Positions 1 to 11,079 of a stretch of DNA of 64,000 nucleotides are shown here, in pieces. The DNA is from Sciurus carolinensis (lineage: Eukaryota > Chordata > Mammalia > Rodentia > Sciuridae). Under the pieces are notes generated by a model. That model did not search any database. It was not told where the DNA came from and worked only from the letters and a program-made list of their open reading frames with translations. The position numbers were made by a program, and so were the translations under genes. Each line of letters begins with the position of its first letter. The first letter of the stretch is position 1. The stretch lies in contig NW_025920107.1 in assembly GCF_902686445.1 (NCBI RefSeq), positions 930,001 through 994,000 of the forward strand, in the 5' to 3' direction.

Positions 1-720
1 CTCCGATAAGCCACCTCTATCTGGGCCTGCCACCCGGGCCGAGCATTACCCAGTTGGCAGACTCACCCGTGGCTCAATATCAGTCCGAGTCTCTCAATGC
101 CTCCCCTTCTTAACTCCTGGGTTCTGGAGCGACTGGGGATGCAGTCCCCCTGTAGTCCACCATCTTGGATCATCCCATGGAAAGAGCCTGTGGCCGGAGT
201 GGGCAGTGCCACCTGAAGAGGTCTCTGGCTGCCCTGCCCTGATCACAGAGGCTGCTTGCGCATTGAAGCTCTCCGTTGGTTCGGGGACTTGTGGCTGGCT
301 CTATGTAAAAAGCCTCTCACTGGGCGGTCTGCTCCAAGAAGCTAGCCTTGAAAGGCACCTCCCACTGCAGGAGTCCAGGCTGCTTGTGGAACTCTCTGGC
401 TTCCCTATCCTGGTCCCTGAAGCTGTTTGCATGCCGGAGTATGCCGCACTCTCTTCCCACCTCTTATGTTACAGGAGTTTCTGGCTTACACTGCCGTAAT
501 CTTCCTGCCTCCCACGTTATGTCCTAACATGCTATTGGTTCCTTCAAACCCACGAGATTCCAATATCTGGGAGAGGCCACGTGCCATCTTTCTCTTCTTC
601 TTTCTTCCCCCACCCCAGCGGATGTGAATTGTACGCATAAAATAAAGTCCCTTGTGTAAGACTTCATGTCTGCTGAGCATTTTTCTGGGAGCTATCAATG
701 AGCCACAACTGCTCCTATTA
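1..720 (+). mobile_element. Probable LTR-retrotransposon remnant at the left edge
   Basis: This stretch is GC-richer than its surroundings. It has a CCATCTTGGAT motif of the kind bound by YY1 in many retroviral LTRs (about 162), then pyrimidine-rich sequence near 588-615, and an AATAAA signal inside GCATAAAATAAAGT near 636-649. This layout suits the 3' part of an LTR or an adjoining internal region. No coding frame of a retroviral protein was recognised. The left end lies outside the window and the right boundary is approximate. The family is not assigned; an old unrelated repeat is possible. Confidence 0.35.
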
Positions 721-1420
721 GAATGTTTCCTTTCTTCCAGCAAATTTGGGTTCTGGGAACTCAGACCATGAGAACCATCACCAATTGACTTTGCCTGTTT
801 ATATTTCCTGACATCCACTGGCTAAGTTGATGAGACATTTCCTCATTGAAAGAAACTGGTCTTTCCTAGTAGAAACACCTTCCTCTAACTCACCTCTACC
901 TCAGATGTAGGCAAGATCCACAACCGTCACTGGCTTGTGTATTTTGCACAGCACTCTGCTGGTCAGAAATTGCCAAAGTAAAATGCAAAAAGTAAAAGGA
1001 AAAGGAAAAAAAGATCAAGGAAGGGGTCAGGTATTTGTGAATGTAATGGCTGGGGAGGCAATGCCCAATGATCATCAGAATATCCTTTCATACTAACAAA
1101 TGGCATATTCTAATACCCACAAACCCTGCCTCTCTTAGTGCCCTGTCCACCATGGATCACTGGTAAAATTTTCTGCACAGGGATCAGCTATAACCGGTTT
1201 CCTTCTTATGTAAAGATGGGATATTTTTTCCCTCAGGACAAACCCCTAGATTGTATGACTTGAGATGCAAAAAGGGTCATTTGCAAGATTGTTGTGAAAA
1301 GGAGAATTAAGAATTCCTTAATCATTGATTGGCTTTGTCTAGTGTTGCCTCTCTGAATAGAACTTCAGAGACACAAATCTCAGGGGATCAAGTCTCTTAT
1401 GTTAAAAAAGCTCATGCTGT
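721..1420. other. No gene seen
   Basis: AT-rich non-coding sequence without a recognisable exon or repeat. It lies downstream of the last recognised CHD1L exon relic, on the side where the missing 3' exons would be expected; none was found. Confidence 0.5.
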
Positions 1421-1427
1421 GCTGAAA

Positions 1428-1545
1428 ATATAGCCCATCCCTTACAGCACTGGCTTTGCAAGCGGAAAACCCAGGGTTTGAATCCCCAGCAACGTGGGAC
1501 TGGTGGTGGGGCAAAACAAACAAAGCAAAAAAAAAAAAAAAAAAA
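1428..1545 (+). repeat. ID/tRNA-like SINE
   Basis: A tRNA-like body with a degenerate B box (GGTTTGAATCCCC near 1474-1486) is followed by a linker and an uninterrupted A tract at 1529-1546. The pattern matches the other ID-type tRNA-derived SINEs of the window. Confidence 0.55.
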
Positions 1546-1549
1546 CCAC

Positions 1550-2980
1550 TTCTGAGGGTTCCAAACTTCCATCCTCCCAAACTGTTTCTTGGTTCTCCTC
1601 TGCTATTCAGCAAAATTGACACTGTTCAAGATCTACTAGTTTCACCTGCAAGCAATTTCCATTGACACCTTTCAGCCTGGAGCTGCACTCTGAGGGAGCA
1701 CTGAATCCCTAGCCATGTACAGAGCTTAAGGGTATGTGTTCCTTCACATCTTTCAATTCTCCTTAGTTTAGATGTTACATCTCACACATGACTATGCTAT
1801 TCCCATCTTTTCCCTGCAACTTCTCCAGATAGGCAATGTGTACCAGGTTTCAGTGGCAGGAAATTCAAAATGACACCTCAATGCCCCTTGCCAATTTTGA
1901 GACTTTATGGACACAATCCCACAGTGCCAATGAAGGGGACTTCAACACCTGAGCACTTTCCTTGTGAAACATGAGGTCTACTGGAAAACCAACATATGAA
2001 GGCAAAAGACAGCCACCCCTGGTCCTGATTTTTCTAGGCAGTTTTACTTTGCATTGCCCTACTTTTGACTTGATTAAAAAGAGAAGGATTTGGGGCTGAA
2101 TTCATATTAGTGTTGATAGAATTTAGTTGAAATGGGGGAATTTACCAACTTCTCTCCCACTATCACTGGAGCCCCAGGGTTAAAAGGAACAGAGCACATG
2201 TAGAGATTCCAGTTAATTTTGATGCATGTCCTCAAAGATGCACTGTGGAAGTGTTAAAAGCATATGTTTTTTTCATTTTTACCATGGATCTGGGAATTAT
2301 TGGATTGTGATTCACAAGGTAAAAAATCAATAAATAAATAAACATTCATTGCAAAAAGTCAAACAGAAAGAAGAAACCAGTGACATTAGGCATGCTGCAG
2401 GTTGGTGGTGGGTAGAAGCAAGTCCAGAAATAAAAAGGATTTGACAATTTGCCAATTCCTGAGGTACAAGTTTTCTGCTCAGTAAGTCTGATCTCACATT
2501 CAGATAATCTTGAACCACTCCTATTTTGATATTCAGGTTTTGCCCATGCTGGATCTTCACTTTTGCCTTTCAGAAGAGGTGTTTCTGCTTACATTTGTGA
2601 TACTGCAGTGCAGTCTTTATTTCAAGAGTTGTGTTCTGTGCTGCATCTTCCAAATTCAAATCACTTGAATTGTAGTTCATGGTTATAAGTGCTGTGTTTT
2701 GAAGAAAGCCTTTGCTCATGGTTCTGTGCCAGAAAAGTATGAATCAGCATATGTAGAATCAGCTGTTGCTTGAGAGCAACAAGAATGAGCCACGTATTTG
2801 CATGGAATTTGAGGTCCTTGCAAGGGGAAATAGGGTCTGCAATTATGGCTGCTTACAGGATTAACTGACAAGTAATACTTCCTCTATTTGTAGAGTATGT
2901 AGAACCTGAAGACTTTTCCTAGAATTTGAGGATAGACCGTGATGGCCTAGTAGTATTAGAATGTCTCTTCATTGAAGAAG
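1550..2980. other. No gene seen
   Basis: AT-rich sequence with only short chance reading frames. No exon homology or recognisable repeat was found. Confidence 0.45.
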
Positions 2981-2984
2981 GCTT

Positions 2985-3293
2985 TCAGCACCAACATCCT
3001 TCTGGTCTTGGTGCCAGCAGAATGTCCTTGCTCTCCCTACTTGAATATTCAGCTTGGAAGCTTTTCATCATAGCCCTTTCAGCACGGTTCATGTTCCTAT
3101 CTGGAGTTATGCCATGTGATGCTGTGTTTCTCATGCCATCATCAGACTCTTTTATGATCCACTGGATTGTAGGTGGCATCTTCCTGGGGCTGCTAAGAGG
3201 AATGGGGGAAATTTTCCACAGGGCCTTGTGCCAGGCAGGATCTAGTCTGCTAAGGAGAATGAACACATGTGTAAAGAGAGATAGGCCAGACAT
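2985..3293 (-). other. Unassigned minus-strand open frame, possible old pseudogene
   Basis: A 102-codon open frame begins at a methionine and ends in a TGA near 2985. The predicted product is polar in its second half (for example GITPDRNMNRAERAMMKSFQ) and looks less random than most frames in the window. No family was recognised. The opposite strand is open over the same interval (2926-3363), which weakens the case for real coding. It lies about 0.8 kb downstream, in CHD1L orientation, of the last recognised CHD1L exon but does not resemble the CHD1L C-terminus. It may be a decayed processed pseudogene, an unnamed repeat, or chance. Confidence 0.2.
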
Positions 3294-3371
3294 TCCTGCA
3301 TCTCTTGGAGAGTGTAGGTGGCCCTTGAATTTCCAAACAGGTAAATATCTGAGTGCAGCCTAATTGTAAGG

Positions 3372-3970
3372 TCCCTTCCCATTTTACAGGTCAGGAAGTG
3401 GAAAAGTTAAATGACTCATTCAAGCTTTCATTAACATAGTGGGTTAGCACCTTGTATTTATACTCATTTATACCACAAATATTTGTTTACTGGAGCTACT
3501 GCAGTGGACACATATACACATACACAATCCTCTTCTATTAAGCTTATTTTCTAATTCAAGGAGATAAACAAATATATATGTTAACATATGAGGAGTTGAT
3601 AAAGCTAAGTAGGGTAGAAAGAGGGTGAAGAGTAAACTGTTCTATATGAGGTGATCAGGGAAGACCTTTCTGAGAGGCAGACATTTAAATAATGCTTGAT
3701 GTGACTAGAGAAAATAAGGTTCAGGCAGAGGATACAGAACATGCAGAGGTTGTGAGGGGGAAACACAGGGAGTTTCTCAGAGAATGCATTTTTCTTCTAA
3801 AATGTAGCCTCATTTCACCATCTTAAAAAACTTATGCAGAGGATAAGACAGATATTATCCCATTAATATAGATTAGGAAGCTCATGCTTAGGGAAAGTAG
3901 GTAACTCAATCAGGTAAAACAAAGAGCCAAGAGTCAAATTCACCTCTACTGATTGTACAATTCATGCTTT
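3372..3970. repeat. Old MIR/L2-like sequence
   Basis: Two stretches (about 3372-3470 and 3800-3970) resemble MIR cores, with runs such as CATTTTACAGGT and AAGTAGGTAACTCAATCAGG. The part between has the purine-rich look of L2 3' ends. They are diverged, and boundaries and family are approximate. Confidence 0.35.
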
Positions 3971-4097
3971 CTTGACCATATGACATTGCACTGGGACCAG
4001 CATCCTTAAGTTATGATTTAGACTCATCTTCTCCATTTCTTGGCACCATAAAGACTGAGGCACACTCCCTGTCCCACACCATTTCTTATACATATAC

Positions 4098-4297
4098 AGT
4101 GCACCATGAGAGCATCCTCTGTCACTGTCTGAGGGTGCGTGATATCACCACTAACATACTTGATGGAGGTTGAGTCTGGTTCATCATAAACCAATTAGGG
4201 AGCACTCTCATCTTCCACATACTCAAGGTCCTCAGACTCACTCTCCTCAGAGGGTAAGCAGAAGGACTGGTAATTTTTGGACTTTCACCAAGCCATC
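4098..4297 (-). pseudogene. CHD1L: CHD1L relic, most distal recognised exon
   Basis: The exon starts after GTTAAAG with MAW-stop-KSKNYQSF and CLPSEESESEDLE, continues through a second stop (TAA), and then reads SIKYVSGDITHPQ and EDALMVHC, matching CHD1L just before the macro domain. The first stop is a TGG to TGA change. The donor is GTATATG. Beyond it I could not follow CHD1L homology. Confidence 0.9.
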
Positions 4298-4445
4298 CTT
4301 TAACCCAACAGAGAGAAAAGAAAATTAACTTCTCCTTGGATTACATTTTGCACTGCTATTCACAAAAAATAACTACCAAGTAAAATGTAATTAGAAACTC
4401 ACCCTGATTGAAGTTTTGCCATGTCTATTTCCTGCCACTCCAACA

Positions 4446-4530
4446 TTTGACATCTGTTGGAGTAGAGGATCAAACACTTGACACGATCTGTTGGAATAGA
4501 GGGCTCAACACTTGACACAATTCTGTTGAC
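4446..4530. repeat. Short tandem duplication, about 33-bp unit
   Basis: Roughly two and a half imperfect copies of a unit with core TTGACAnGATCTGTTGGAnTAG lie in tandem (about 4446-4477, 4478-4511 and 4512-4530). It sits in the CHD1L relic's intron, close to the most distal exon. Confidence 0.6.
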
Positions 4531-5755
4531 CGTCCTCCCTCTTGGGGGCCATAGGCGTGGCATGTCTCCATGTGTAATTGCTTTTTATTATTAATAATCA
4601 ATATAATAGAAACTTATTGGAAAACATTGAGAAGGTTTTACTGTATTGGGACACAAAATAGTGAACACTGAAAATTTAGCAGTAATACATAGATAAATAT
4701 ATGAAAATAAACAATTGTAGCTGTGCTGGAGATTAAAGGAGACTGTGATTGCTTTAGTATAATAATAGATGGATAAAGGGGCATTCCTCTGAGCTTGGAT
4801 GCAGTGTTTGACATTTGTCACTTTCCTAATTTTAATAGTTGATTCTGGAGATACTTTACATAATAAAAACATTTAGGTTAGTCATAAATATAACTTGTGC
4901 TTTTCCTATGTTTAGTCTAATTCTTTGAGAATCAGAATAAGATTGTAGTCTGCCAACATATAAAATTAGAATAGACTAAATATTAACTATAATTTGATTT
5001 CTTTGCCCTTTAATAATAGTAAAAACTTTTCACTATTAAACTGGAATTCATGGTGGGGGTGGTTTTTCAGAAAATCTAGTGATGTGTTTGTTCTGAAGAT
5101 TGAAGACTGGCATATCATGGTGCCCTCAGTTTAGCTGGGATACAAGTTTGTTTCAGTTTTTCTGGGAGACAGATTGTTTTAATCTAGCTGGGAAATAAGG
5201 TTGTTTGGTCTTGATTGTCATACAGAGAGACTGTGTACTTTGAGAAGAAGCATTGATTGTACTTTTGAAGGTTTTTTCTTATTTTAAACTAACCATAAAA
5301 TGATATAATCATTACTAAAGAAAAATATCTGTAAAAAGACTGGCAGAAAAATAAAGATTCAGAGTCAGCCTCAGAACACTTGGTGACTCTGTGTGCTGTT
5401 TCTCCACTGTGCTGAAGCCTCCCATCCACCTATGACCTCCGACCCCTGCTAGGGCTGGACCCTGGCAAAGATTTTTGCCAAGAATCAAATAAACAAGTTT
5501 TACAGTAAATTTGTAAATAAACAAGTTTTACTGATTAGCCTGTCTCCTGATTACACTTCAATAATGAGCATCCACCAAATGTCCCAGTTTTTAAGAACAT
5601 GACTAAAAGGGACTGTTCAAATAAATGGTTCCTCATTGGCTACAATAAAACCTTTAAAATTTCTTGTTTCAATAGGAAGCATCTCTGCTTTAGGCACTCA
5701 AGACTTCTCACTAAGGTAGACTAAATGTTAGGGCTGAATCTTTTAAAAAAGTGTT
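4531..5755. other. Intronic, no gene seen
   Basis: AT-rich intron of the CHD1L relic with no exon homology or confident repeat. Confidence 0.45.
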
Positions 5756-5760
5756 CTGTG

Positions 5761-5947
5761 GAGCTGGGTGTGGTGGTGCAAACTTGTGATCCTAGCTACT
5801 CAGGAAGCTAAGTCAGGAGGATCTCAAGTTGGAGGCCAGGTAAACAACTTAGTGAGACCCTGTTCTAAATAAAAAATAAAAAGGACTGGGGAAATAGATC
5901 AGTGGTAGAGTGTCCCTGGGTTCAATCACTAGTCCAAAAAAATTAAA
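5761..5947 (+). repeat. B1-dID SINE
   Basis: The left half is 7SL/B1-like (GAGCTGGGTGTGGTGGTGCA, then TCCTAGCTACTCAGG). The right half is ID-like (TAGATCAGTGGTAGAG, then GGGTTCAATC), with an A-rich tail. This dimeric structure is the lineage clue for squirrel-related rodents. Confidence 0.8.
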
Positions 5948-6067
5948 AAAGTATTCTGTTACCAACAGGAACTAGCAGATTGATAGGTTTTTGAATTTTT
6001 AAGAGATTCTAGTGGAGGAGACCAAAATATCTATGTCACTGGAAATGACAGTACTCTCTAGACATAC

Positions 6068-6232
6068 TTTTTCTTATATTCAGATTCTTCCTTTTCCCTA
6101 TTTTTTTTCTCTATTAGTCTCTTTCTCTTGGCTGCTGCTTCTTGTCTTTTTTTTCTGTCTTTCCTCCATTTCATCTGGGCTCAGAATCCTCTTCCTTTTG
6201 GTAAACCCCTCCAAGAGGCCTGGGATAAGAAC
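6068..6232 (-). pseudogene. CHD1L: CHD1L relic, distal exon with basic coiled-coil-like segment
   Basis: After the acceptor CTTCCTACAG the exon reads [20 protein letters not shown] and then EMEERQKK. A run of eight A (complement of eight T at 6147-6154) carries one extra base relative to the family. The continuation [16 protein letters not shown] is therefore in another frame. It ends at an AAAAA|GTATGT donor. The frameshift in the homopolymer is a clear disabling change. Confidence 0.9.
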
Positions 6233-6239
6233 CTGTAGG

Positions 6240-7050
6240 AAGGACAAGATCCAAAGCCAGGAAGGTCAGGAACTTCCTGTTCTTCCATGAGTTTCATTCA
6301 TCCCCAAAACAGACTCTCTCTACAGAGACAACATGCTTAGGCTTTCACAAAACACTGCATCCCTGTGTGGTGGACACTGGCAGCAAGATACTTCAATTTA
6401 CTGTTCATATTATGAATCTCATTGGCATGGTGGCCACTGAGTTCTAAGTTCAGCCAAAGTACTGGCATGGAGAGTACAGTCATTTTGATTCATTTCATGA
6501 GCAATAAGGTAATTCAAAATAGATATTTTTTCCTTGATTGAAAGCATACACTGTAGGATACCATTTAAAGTTTAAACTATTTTAACATAAAACTTTCAAT
6601 AAATGTACAATTTATTTTAATACAGAATATTTTAACATGATTATCTTAATGATAGATAACATTTAGAAAGTACATTTTAAGCACCAAACACTGTGAACAT
6701 TACATATATCACTTGTGACTGCCACCTTCTATTAAAGAAACAGAATCATGATTATTGACAACAGAATATGGTATTTTGATTTAATATGGTGATCCCTTTA
6801 AGGATGGTTTAGAAGAGAGACAGGGCTGCTTTTACCTACACTAAATTGTACAATATACTCACCTTATTAATGTTTTTTTGCTAGATTTTTACATAGCTTT
6901 TATACTAGGATTCAGTTAATTTGCTACATTTCAAGAGACACTTATTTCTTAAATCATCCTAAGAGAACAAAAAAATGATACTGGATAATTTTTGTTTCTT
7001 TTGTAGAATGAAAGTTTGGAAGAATTTATGATCTCACACAAATTAACAGC
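6240..7050. other. Intronic, no gene seen
   Basis: AT-rich intron between two distal CHD1L exon relics; no other feature recognised. Confidence 0.45.
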
Positions 7051-7056
7051 ACTTAC

Positions 7057-7204
7057 ACTGACTTTATTTTGGAGTAACTGCCCTCTTGACCTTTTTTTTC
7101 CAAAAGAATTTTCTAAAGATTCACCAGTGGTTCAAAGAATTTTCTGTCTTCCTTACTGGGCTCTTTAGAATAATCTTTACCATCAAATAAATCCATATGT
7201 TTCC
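7057..7204 (-). pseudogene. CHD1L: CHD1L relic, distal exon ([20 protein letters not shown])
   Basis: Acceptor TTCTTAG is followed by [20 protein letters not shown] and then [13 protein letters not shown], matching the linker region of CHD1L that follows the helicase motor. A CAG has become TAG, and about one base is lost near the exon end, where the family frame resumes offset before a GTAAGT donor. In an intact gene many exons separate this one from exon 5; here only 2 kb of SINE-rich sequence does. Confidence 0.9.
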
Positions 7205-7509
7205 CTAAGAATATAAAACACAAAGTGAGAAATGTTAAAACATTAAAAAATAGGTTAATGCTATTCAAAGCAATAACTAGGTGAATAAGAGAATACTACT
7301 CACAACAACATTTATGTATCAATTTTATTATCTTTTGAGACTTGCCACATATTACCTTGTATCATGGATATCTTTATAATTCTTATCCCACTACTGGCTC
7401 ATGGTGTAGCTCAATGATTTACTTTCCTGGTTATTACCAGTAACTCTCAACAGTTCCTTTCCATGGAGAGACTTTGAAAAAGTTAAATTGGATATTAAGA
7501 ATATAAATT

Positions 7510-7590
7510 AGAGCTGGGAGAATAACTAGTGGCAGAGCAGTTGCATACCATGTGGGAGGCCCGAGGTTCAAAGCCCAGCACCATAAAATG
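7510..7590 (+). repeat. ID/tRNA-like SINE fragment
   Basis: An ID-type body with AGTGGCAGAGCAGTTGCATA and a B box (GAGGTTCAAAGCC) is followed by CCAGCACCATAAAATG. It is the same right-half monomer seen in the dimers nearby. Confidence 0.6.
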
Positions 7591-7877
7591 AAATGACAGG
7601 TAATTAACATGACATGACATTAAAGAAATAAAGTAAAAGAATGAAAAAGAGGAAAAGCATATACTCTTCTGAAGAAAAGATAATATACTCATTTAAATGT
7701 AAATCAAATAAAAAAATACTGGACAAAGTCAAAAAATCTATGACTTAGTCTTTAGTACTTCAAAATAAGATTACAACAGAAACCCATGCACAAAAACCTG
7801 GATGAGCAAAAAAATATTTAAAATATTGATAAGGCACTCTGAAAACAAAACCTTCTGAATGGCAAAGCAGCACACAG

Positions 7878-8055
7878 GGCAGGATGGTGCACATGTATAA
7901 TGACAACCACTTGGGAAGCTGCAGGATGGCAAATTTGAGAACAGCATCAACAACTTAGTGAGACTATCTCAAACTAAACAATGAAAAGGGCCGGGCATGG
8001 AGCTCAGTGGAAAAGTGCCCCTGGTTCAATCCCTGCTACAAAAATCTAATTTAAA
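7878..8055 (+). repeat. B1-dID SINE
   Basis: A B1-like half (GGATGGTGCACATG, ACTTGGGAAGCTG) joins an ID-like half (GGAGCTCAGTGGAAAAGTGC, GGTTCAATCCC). It lies inside the interval where CHD1L exons are missing. Confidence 0.75.
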
Positions 8056-8131
8056 AGGATGAATTAGAAGTATACTTCAAAAATCCTTTCTAAAAAGTTA
8101 ATTCTACAGCACTGATTGCTACTTTGTTATT

Positions 8132-8575
8132 TCTTTTTTTAAGTTTTTTTAAAAAAAATTTATAGACTGCATTTTAATTTATTGCACACAAACAAATGGG
8201 GTACAAATTTTGTTTATATGGTTGTACATAATATAGATTCACACCATTAGTGTAATTATACATGTACACAGGGTAATGATGTCTATACCATTCCCCCATC
8301 TTTCATATCTCCACCCCTCCCCCTCTCATTTTCCTCTACATAATCCAAAGTTCCTCCATTCTTCTCTTACCCCCCACTCCCACTCATATTCTGTACTATC
8401 ATCCACTGATCAGGGAAAACATTTGACCTTTGTTTTTTTGGGATTGGATTATTTTATTTAGCATGATATCCTTCAATTCCATTCATTTACCTGCAAATGC
8501 CATAATTTTATTCTACTTTATGACTGAATAATATTCCATTGTGTATATATACCACAGAACTTCATTATTTCTAGG
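8132..8575 (-). mobile_element. Truncated L1 3' end
   Basis: The sequence starts with T-rich DNA (reverse of an A tail). It then runs through the pyrimidine-rich reverse of the G-rich 3' UTR and ends in TATTCCATTGTGTATATATA, the reverse of the conserved end of ORF2. It is severely 5'-truncated and lies in the exon-deleted interval. Confidence 0.8.
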
Positions 8576-8659
8576 AAAAGCCTCCTGTATTACAGTAAAA
8601 ATCACCAAATAGCAGTCCTGAAAGATGTCTATGCAAGTTACAAGGTAACAAATTTAGTC

Positions 8660-8862
8660 TGTAGGCAGGAAACCGTCTGTAATCCTGGAGATTCTGGGAA
8701 CTGAGGCAGGAGGATTACAAATTCAGGGCCATCCTTGGCTACTCACAGATACCCTGTCTGAACGTTAAAATAAAAGAAATAGGAGTAGAGATGTAGCTCA
8801 GTGGTAGAGAACTCCTGGGTTCAATCCCCAGTACCAAAATGAAAACTAACAACCACAAAAAA
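8660..8862 (+). repeat. B1-dID SINE
   Basis: A B1-like half (CTGTAATCCTGGAGATTC, GGAACTGAGGCAGGAGG) is followed by an ID-like half with ATGTAGCTCAGTGGTAGAG and GGGTTCAATCCCCAGTACC. Confidence 0.85.
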
Positions 8863-8884
8863 AAAATCTACTAAACACCAACCA

Positions 8885-9012
8885 TGTAGATGTAATCTCA
8901 GTTCTCACAACAGTCATCCAAAGACCGTTATCCCCTCTTTACCACTGAGGACACTGAAGTTCAAGGAAATTAAATAACTAACTCAAGGACACATAGCTAA
9001 TGAGTAAAGATT
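8885..9012 (-). repeat. MIR SINE
   Basis: Read on the minus strand it shows the MIR pattern: TCATTAGCTATGTGTCCTTG, then a cytosine-poor stretch, TCCTCAGTGGTAAAGAGGGG and GTTGTGAGAACTGAG. It is diverged, as expected of this ancient family. Confidence 0.65.
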
Positions 9013-9167
9013 AGAATGCAAGACACCCACTATGCCTGCCTATGAATAAACAGGACAAAGAAGACAGACCAGACATATCAGGAAAGTGGCAAAGTACCAA
9101 ACAATGTAAGAAGAGACAAGACTTCCACACACACAGCACAGTTTCTGGTAGAATAAAATATACTCAC

Positions 9168-9199
9168 GATTTTAGAAACGGTGCATCTTTTTAGCAAAT
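9168..9199 (-). pseudogene. CHD1L: CHD1L relic, short exon 5 with stop
   Basis: This 32-bp exon is flanked by a good acceptor (TTATTTTTCAG) and donor (GTGAGT). It encodes IC-stop-KDAPFLK, where CHD1L has a leucine in place of the stop (CTA-type codon changed to TAA). It is too short to stand out as an open frame. Its position after exon 4, its length and its splice sites support the call. Confidence 0.88.
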
Positions 9200-9237
9200 C
9201 TGAAAAATAAAGGAAGACACATTAAAAAGACTGGTAT

Positions 9238-9470
9238 TGTTGGGAATGGTGATGCACACCTGCAATCCCAATGACTTTGGGAGACTGAGGCAAGAGAATG
9301 ACCAGTGAAAAGCAAGCCTCAGCAACTTAATTGAGGCCCTAAGAAACTTGATGAGACCTGGTCCTACATGAAAAATAAAAAGGACTGGAGATGTGGCTTA
9401 GTGGTTAAGCACCCTTGGACTCAATCCCTGGTTCTAAAAAAATAAAAAATTAAAAAAAATAAAAACACTG
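9238..9470 (+). repeat. B1-dID SINE
   Basis: A B1-like half (AATGGTGATGCACACCTGCA, GGGAGACTGAGGCAAGAG) is followed by an ID-like half (GATGTGGCTTAGTGGTTAAG, ACTCAATCCC) and an A-rich tail. It lies immediately upstream, in gene orientation, of CHD1L exon 5. Confidence 0.85.
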
Positions 9471-9479
9471 GAATTGATA

Positions 9480-10050
9480 AATTCTGATATTAATAAACTA
9501 GTTTCTTATTTCTTCTTAACTCTCATAAACCACAGGATCTAAGTCTTTTAACTTGTTAATTCTGTAAAAAAAGAAAAAAAAAACATGTAAGCCCAATTCC
9601 TAAAGTAACACTATCATATGAATAGATGGGAGGTATGGTTAAGTGGAAGGTCTTACAGTTACCCAGTCTTAGTTTAAACAAGGATATAAAATGAGACTGG
9701 GATTAAGCATCCTCCATTCCTATTATCCCATTATGAGACATGATGCCTCTGTTTACAAAACCCTCTCACCTGCCTGCCAGCCTCCTGCTAGGCATCAACA
9801 GAAGAAGCTAAATTGTCACTTTCCATGGAAGGTTTTCCCCTTGATCAACCAGAGGAAAATATATCCAGCTAACTTGAAGCACAGTGATCCTTCATTTTGT
9901 TTGGTCATAGACCCTTTTTTAGAATGTGATGTAGGTAGACTGTCCCCCTAGAAAAATGTGTGCTATCAAAAAATTTAAATATAATTTCAGTGGATTTTAC
10001 AACATCTAATGATCCAGGTTAGGAATTCTTGTTTTAGAGAAACAAATGAA
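9480..10050. other. Intronic, no gene seen
   Basis: CHD1L-relic intron between exons 4 and 5. A short open frame at 9691-9951 (plus) has no recognisable homology and is taken as chance. Confidence 0.4.
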
Positions 10051-10053
10051 TAC

Positions 10054-10168
10054 CTCATAGGTAGTCAGCAGTGCATGAAAATGTGACTCCTGCTTTAGGT
10101 CTTGCTGAAGATGTGCTCTTTCCTCCTTGTCCCCTGCATAGGTTACACAGGAAAGAAATGGAGCAAAT
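10054..10168 (-). pseudogene. CHD1L: CHD1L relic, exon 4
   Basis: The open translation is [20 protein letters not shown] then [18 protein letters not shown], an unmistakable CHD1L segment. The donor GAG|GTATTC is intact. The expected acceptor AG appears as AA (complement of 10169-10170), so normal splicing into this exon is probably lost. Confidence 0.93.
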
Positions 10169-10964
10169 TTAAATCCAAGATAAAAGACAGATGAACCCAA
10201 ATGCAAAAGTCATGAGATGGTGTGTGCGTGTCATGAAAGGACTGCAATGTGCAGACACCATTCATTAGGTGCTGATATCAGAAAGAATACTGGGAGTCTA
10301 AATTGTTATCTAGAATAATGATTAAACTTCAGGGGAAGTTCTGTGGTAAGCAGGGAGAAGGATCAGGTCTAAGAGGGTCTTGTGCTAAATGAAAATGCAA
10401 TGATGTTTCTCATTTTAGTTACTATGTTTCTATGGGAAGGATAGTTTCTCCTTTTGATAAATAAAATTTATTTATGATACATAAATATGCAATTTATATG
10501 ACAATAAGAGCACTAAGAAGGGAGAGAGAAAACTATATTGAAGCAAAGCTTTGTATACTATTGAAATTGTTGGCATCAATCTGTACAAAATTATATTAAG
10601 TGAAGATGTTTATTATAATCACTAGTGCAACCATTAAGAAAATATTTAAAAACTATATAAAAGAAAGGAAACAAAGACATCAATTTGTTTGCTAGAGGAT
10701 ATCTATTTATCTCAAAAACAGGCAGTAATGAATAAACAAAGGAACAAAAAAAGTGAGTACTAGCCTTGAAATTGCAGAATGGTAACAGTAACACCCACTG
10801 GGTCCTCCCCCATCAGATCCTGTGTCTTAACCTACACTGTTTTGGTTCAAGCATTCTGGAATAAAAACATTGAATATGACAAAATTTTGATTTACACTAT
10901 TTTACACATCATCTAGAAAAATATCAACATAAATTATACAAGTCCAGCTACATTTACTCTGTAC

Positions 10965-11071
10965 ATTTCCATCTCTTCTTTCCACTTGTTCAAAATAGAT
11001 AGGGGACAGAGAATCAGAAATGGTCCTTCATCATTTATTTTTTCTGCCAAATATGTAATGAGAACAATTGT
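10965..11071 (-). pseudogene. CHD1L: CHD1L relic, exon 3
   Basis: After the acceptor TTCCAG the exon reads [18 protein letters not shown] and [17 protein letters not shown], matching the motif Ia region of the CHD1L motor with conservative changes and no stop. It ends at a GTACAG donor. Of the motor exons it is among the best preserved. Confidence 0.92.
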
Positions 11072-11079
11072 CTGGAACA

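Noticed and set aside
1428..1545. Genuine tRNA gene
   Set aside because: A B-box-like word is present but there is no full cloverleaf and an A tail follows, as in ID-type SINEs.
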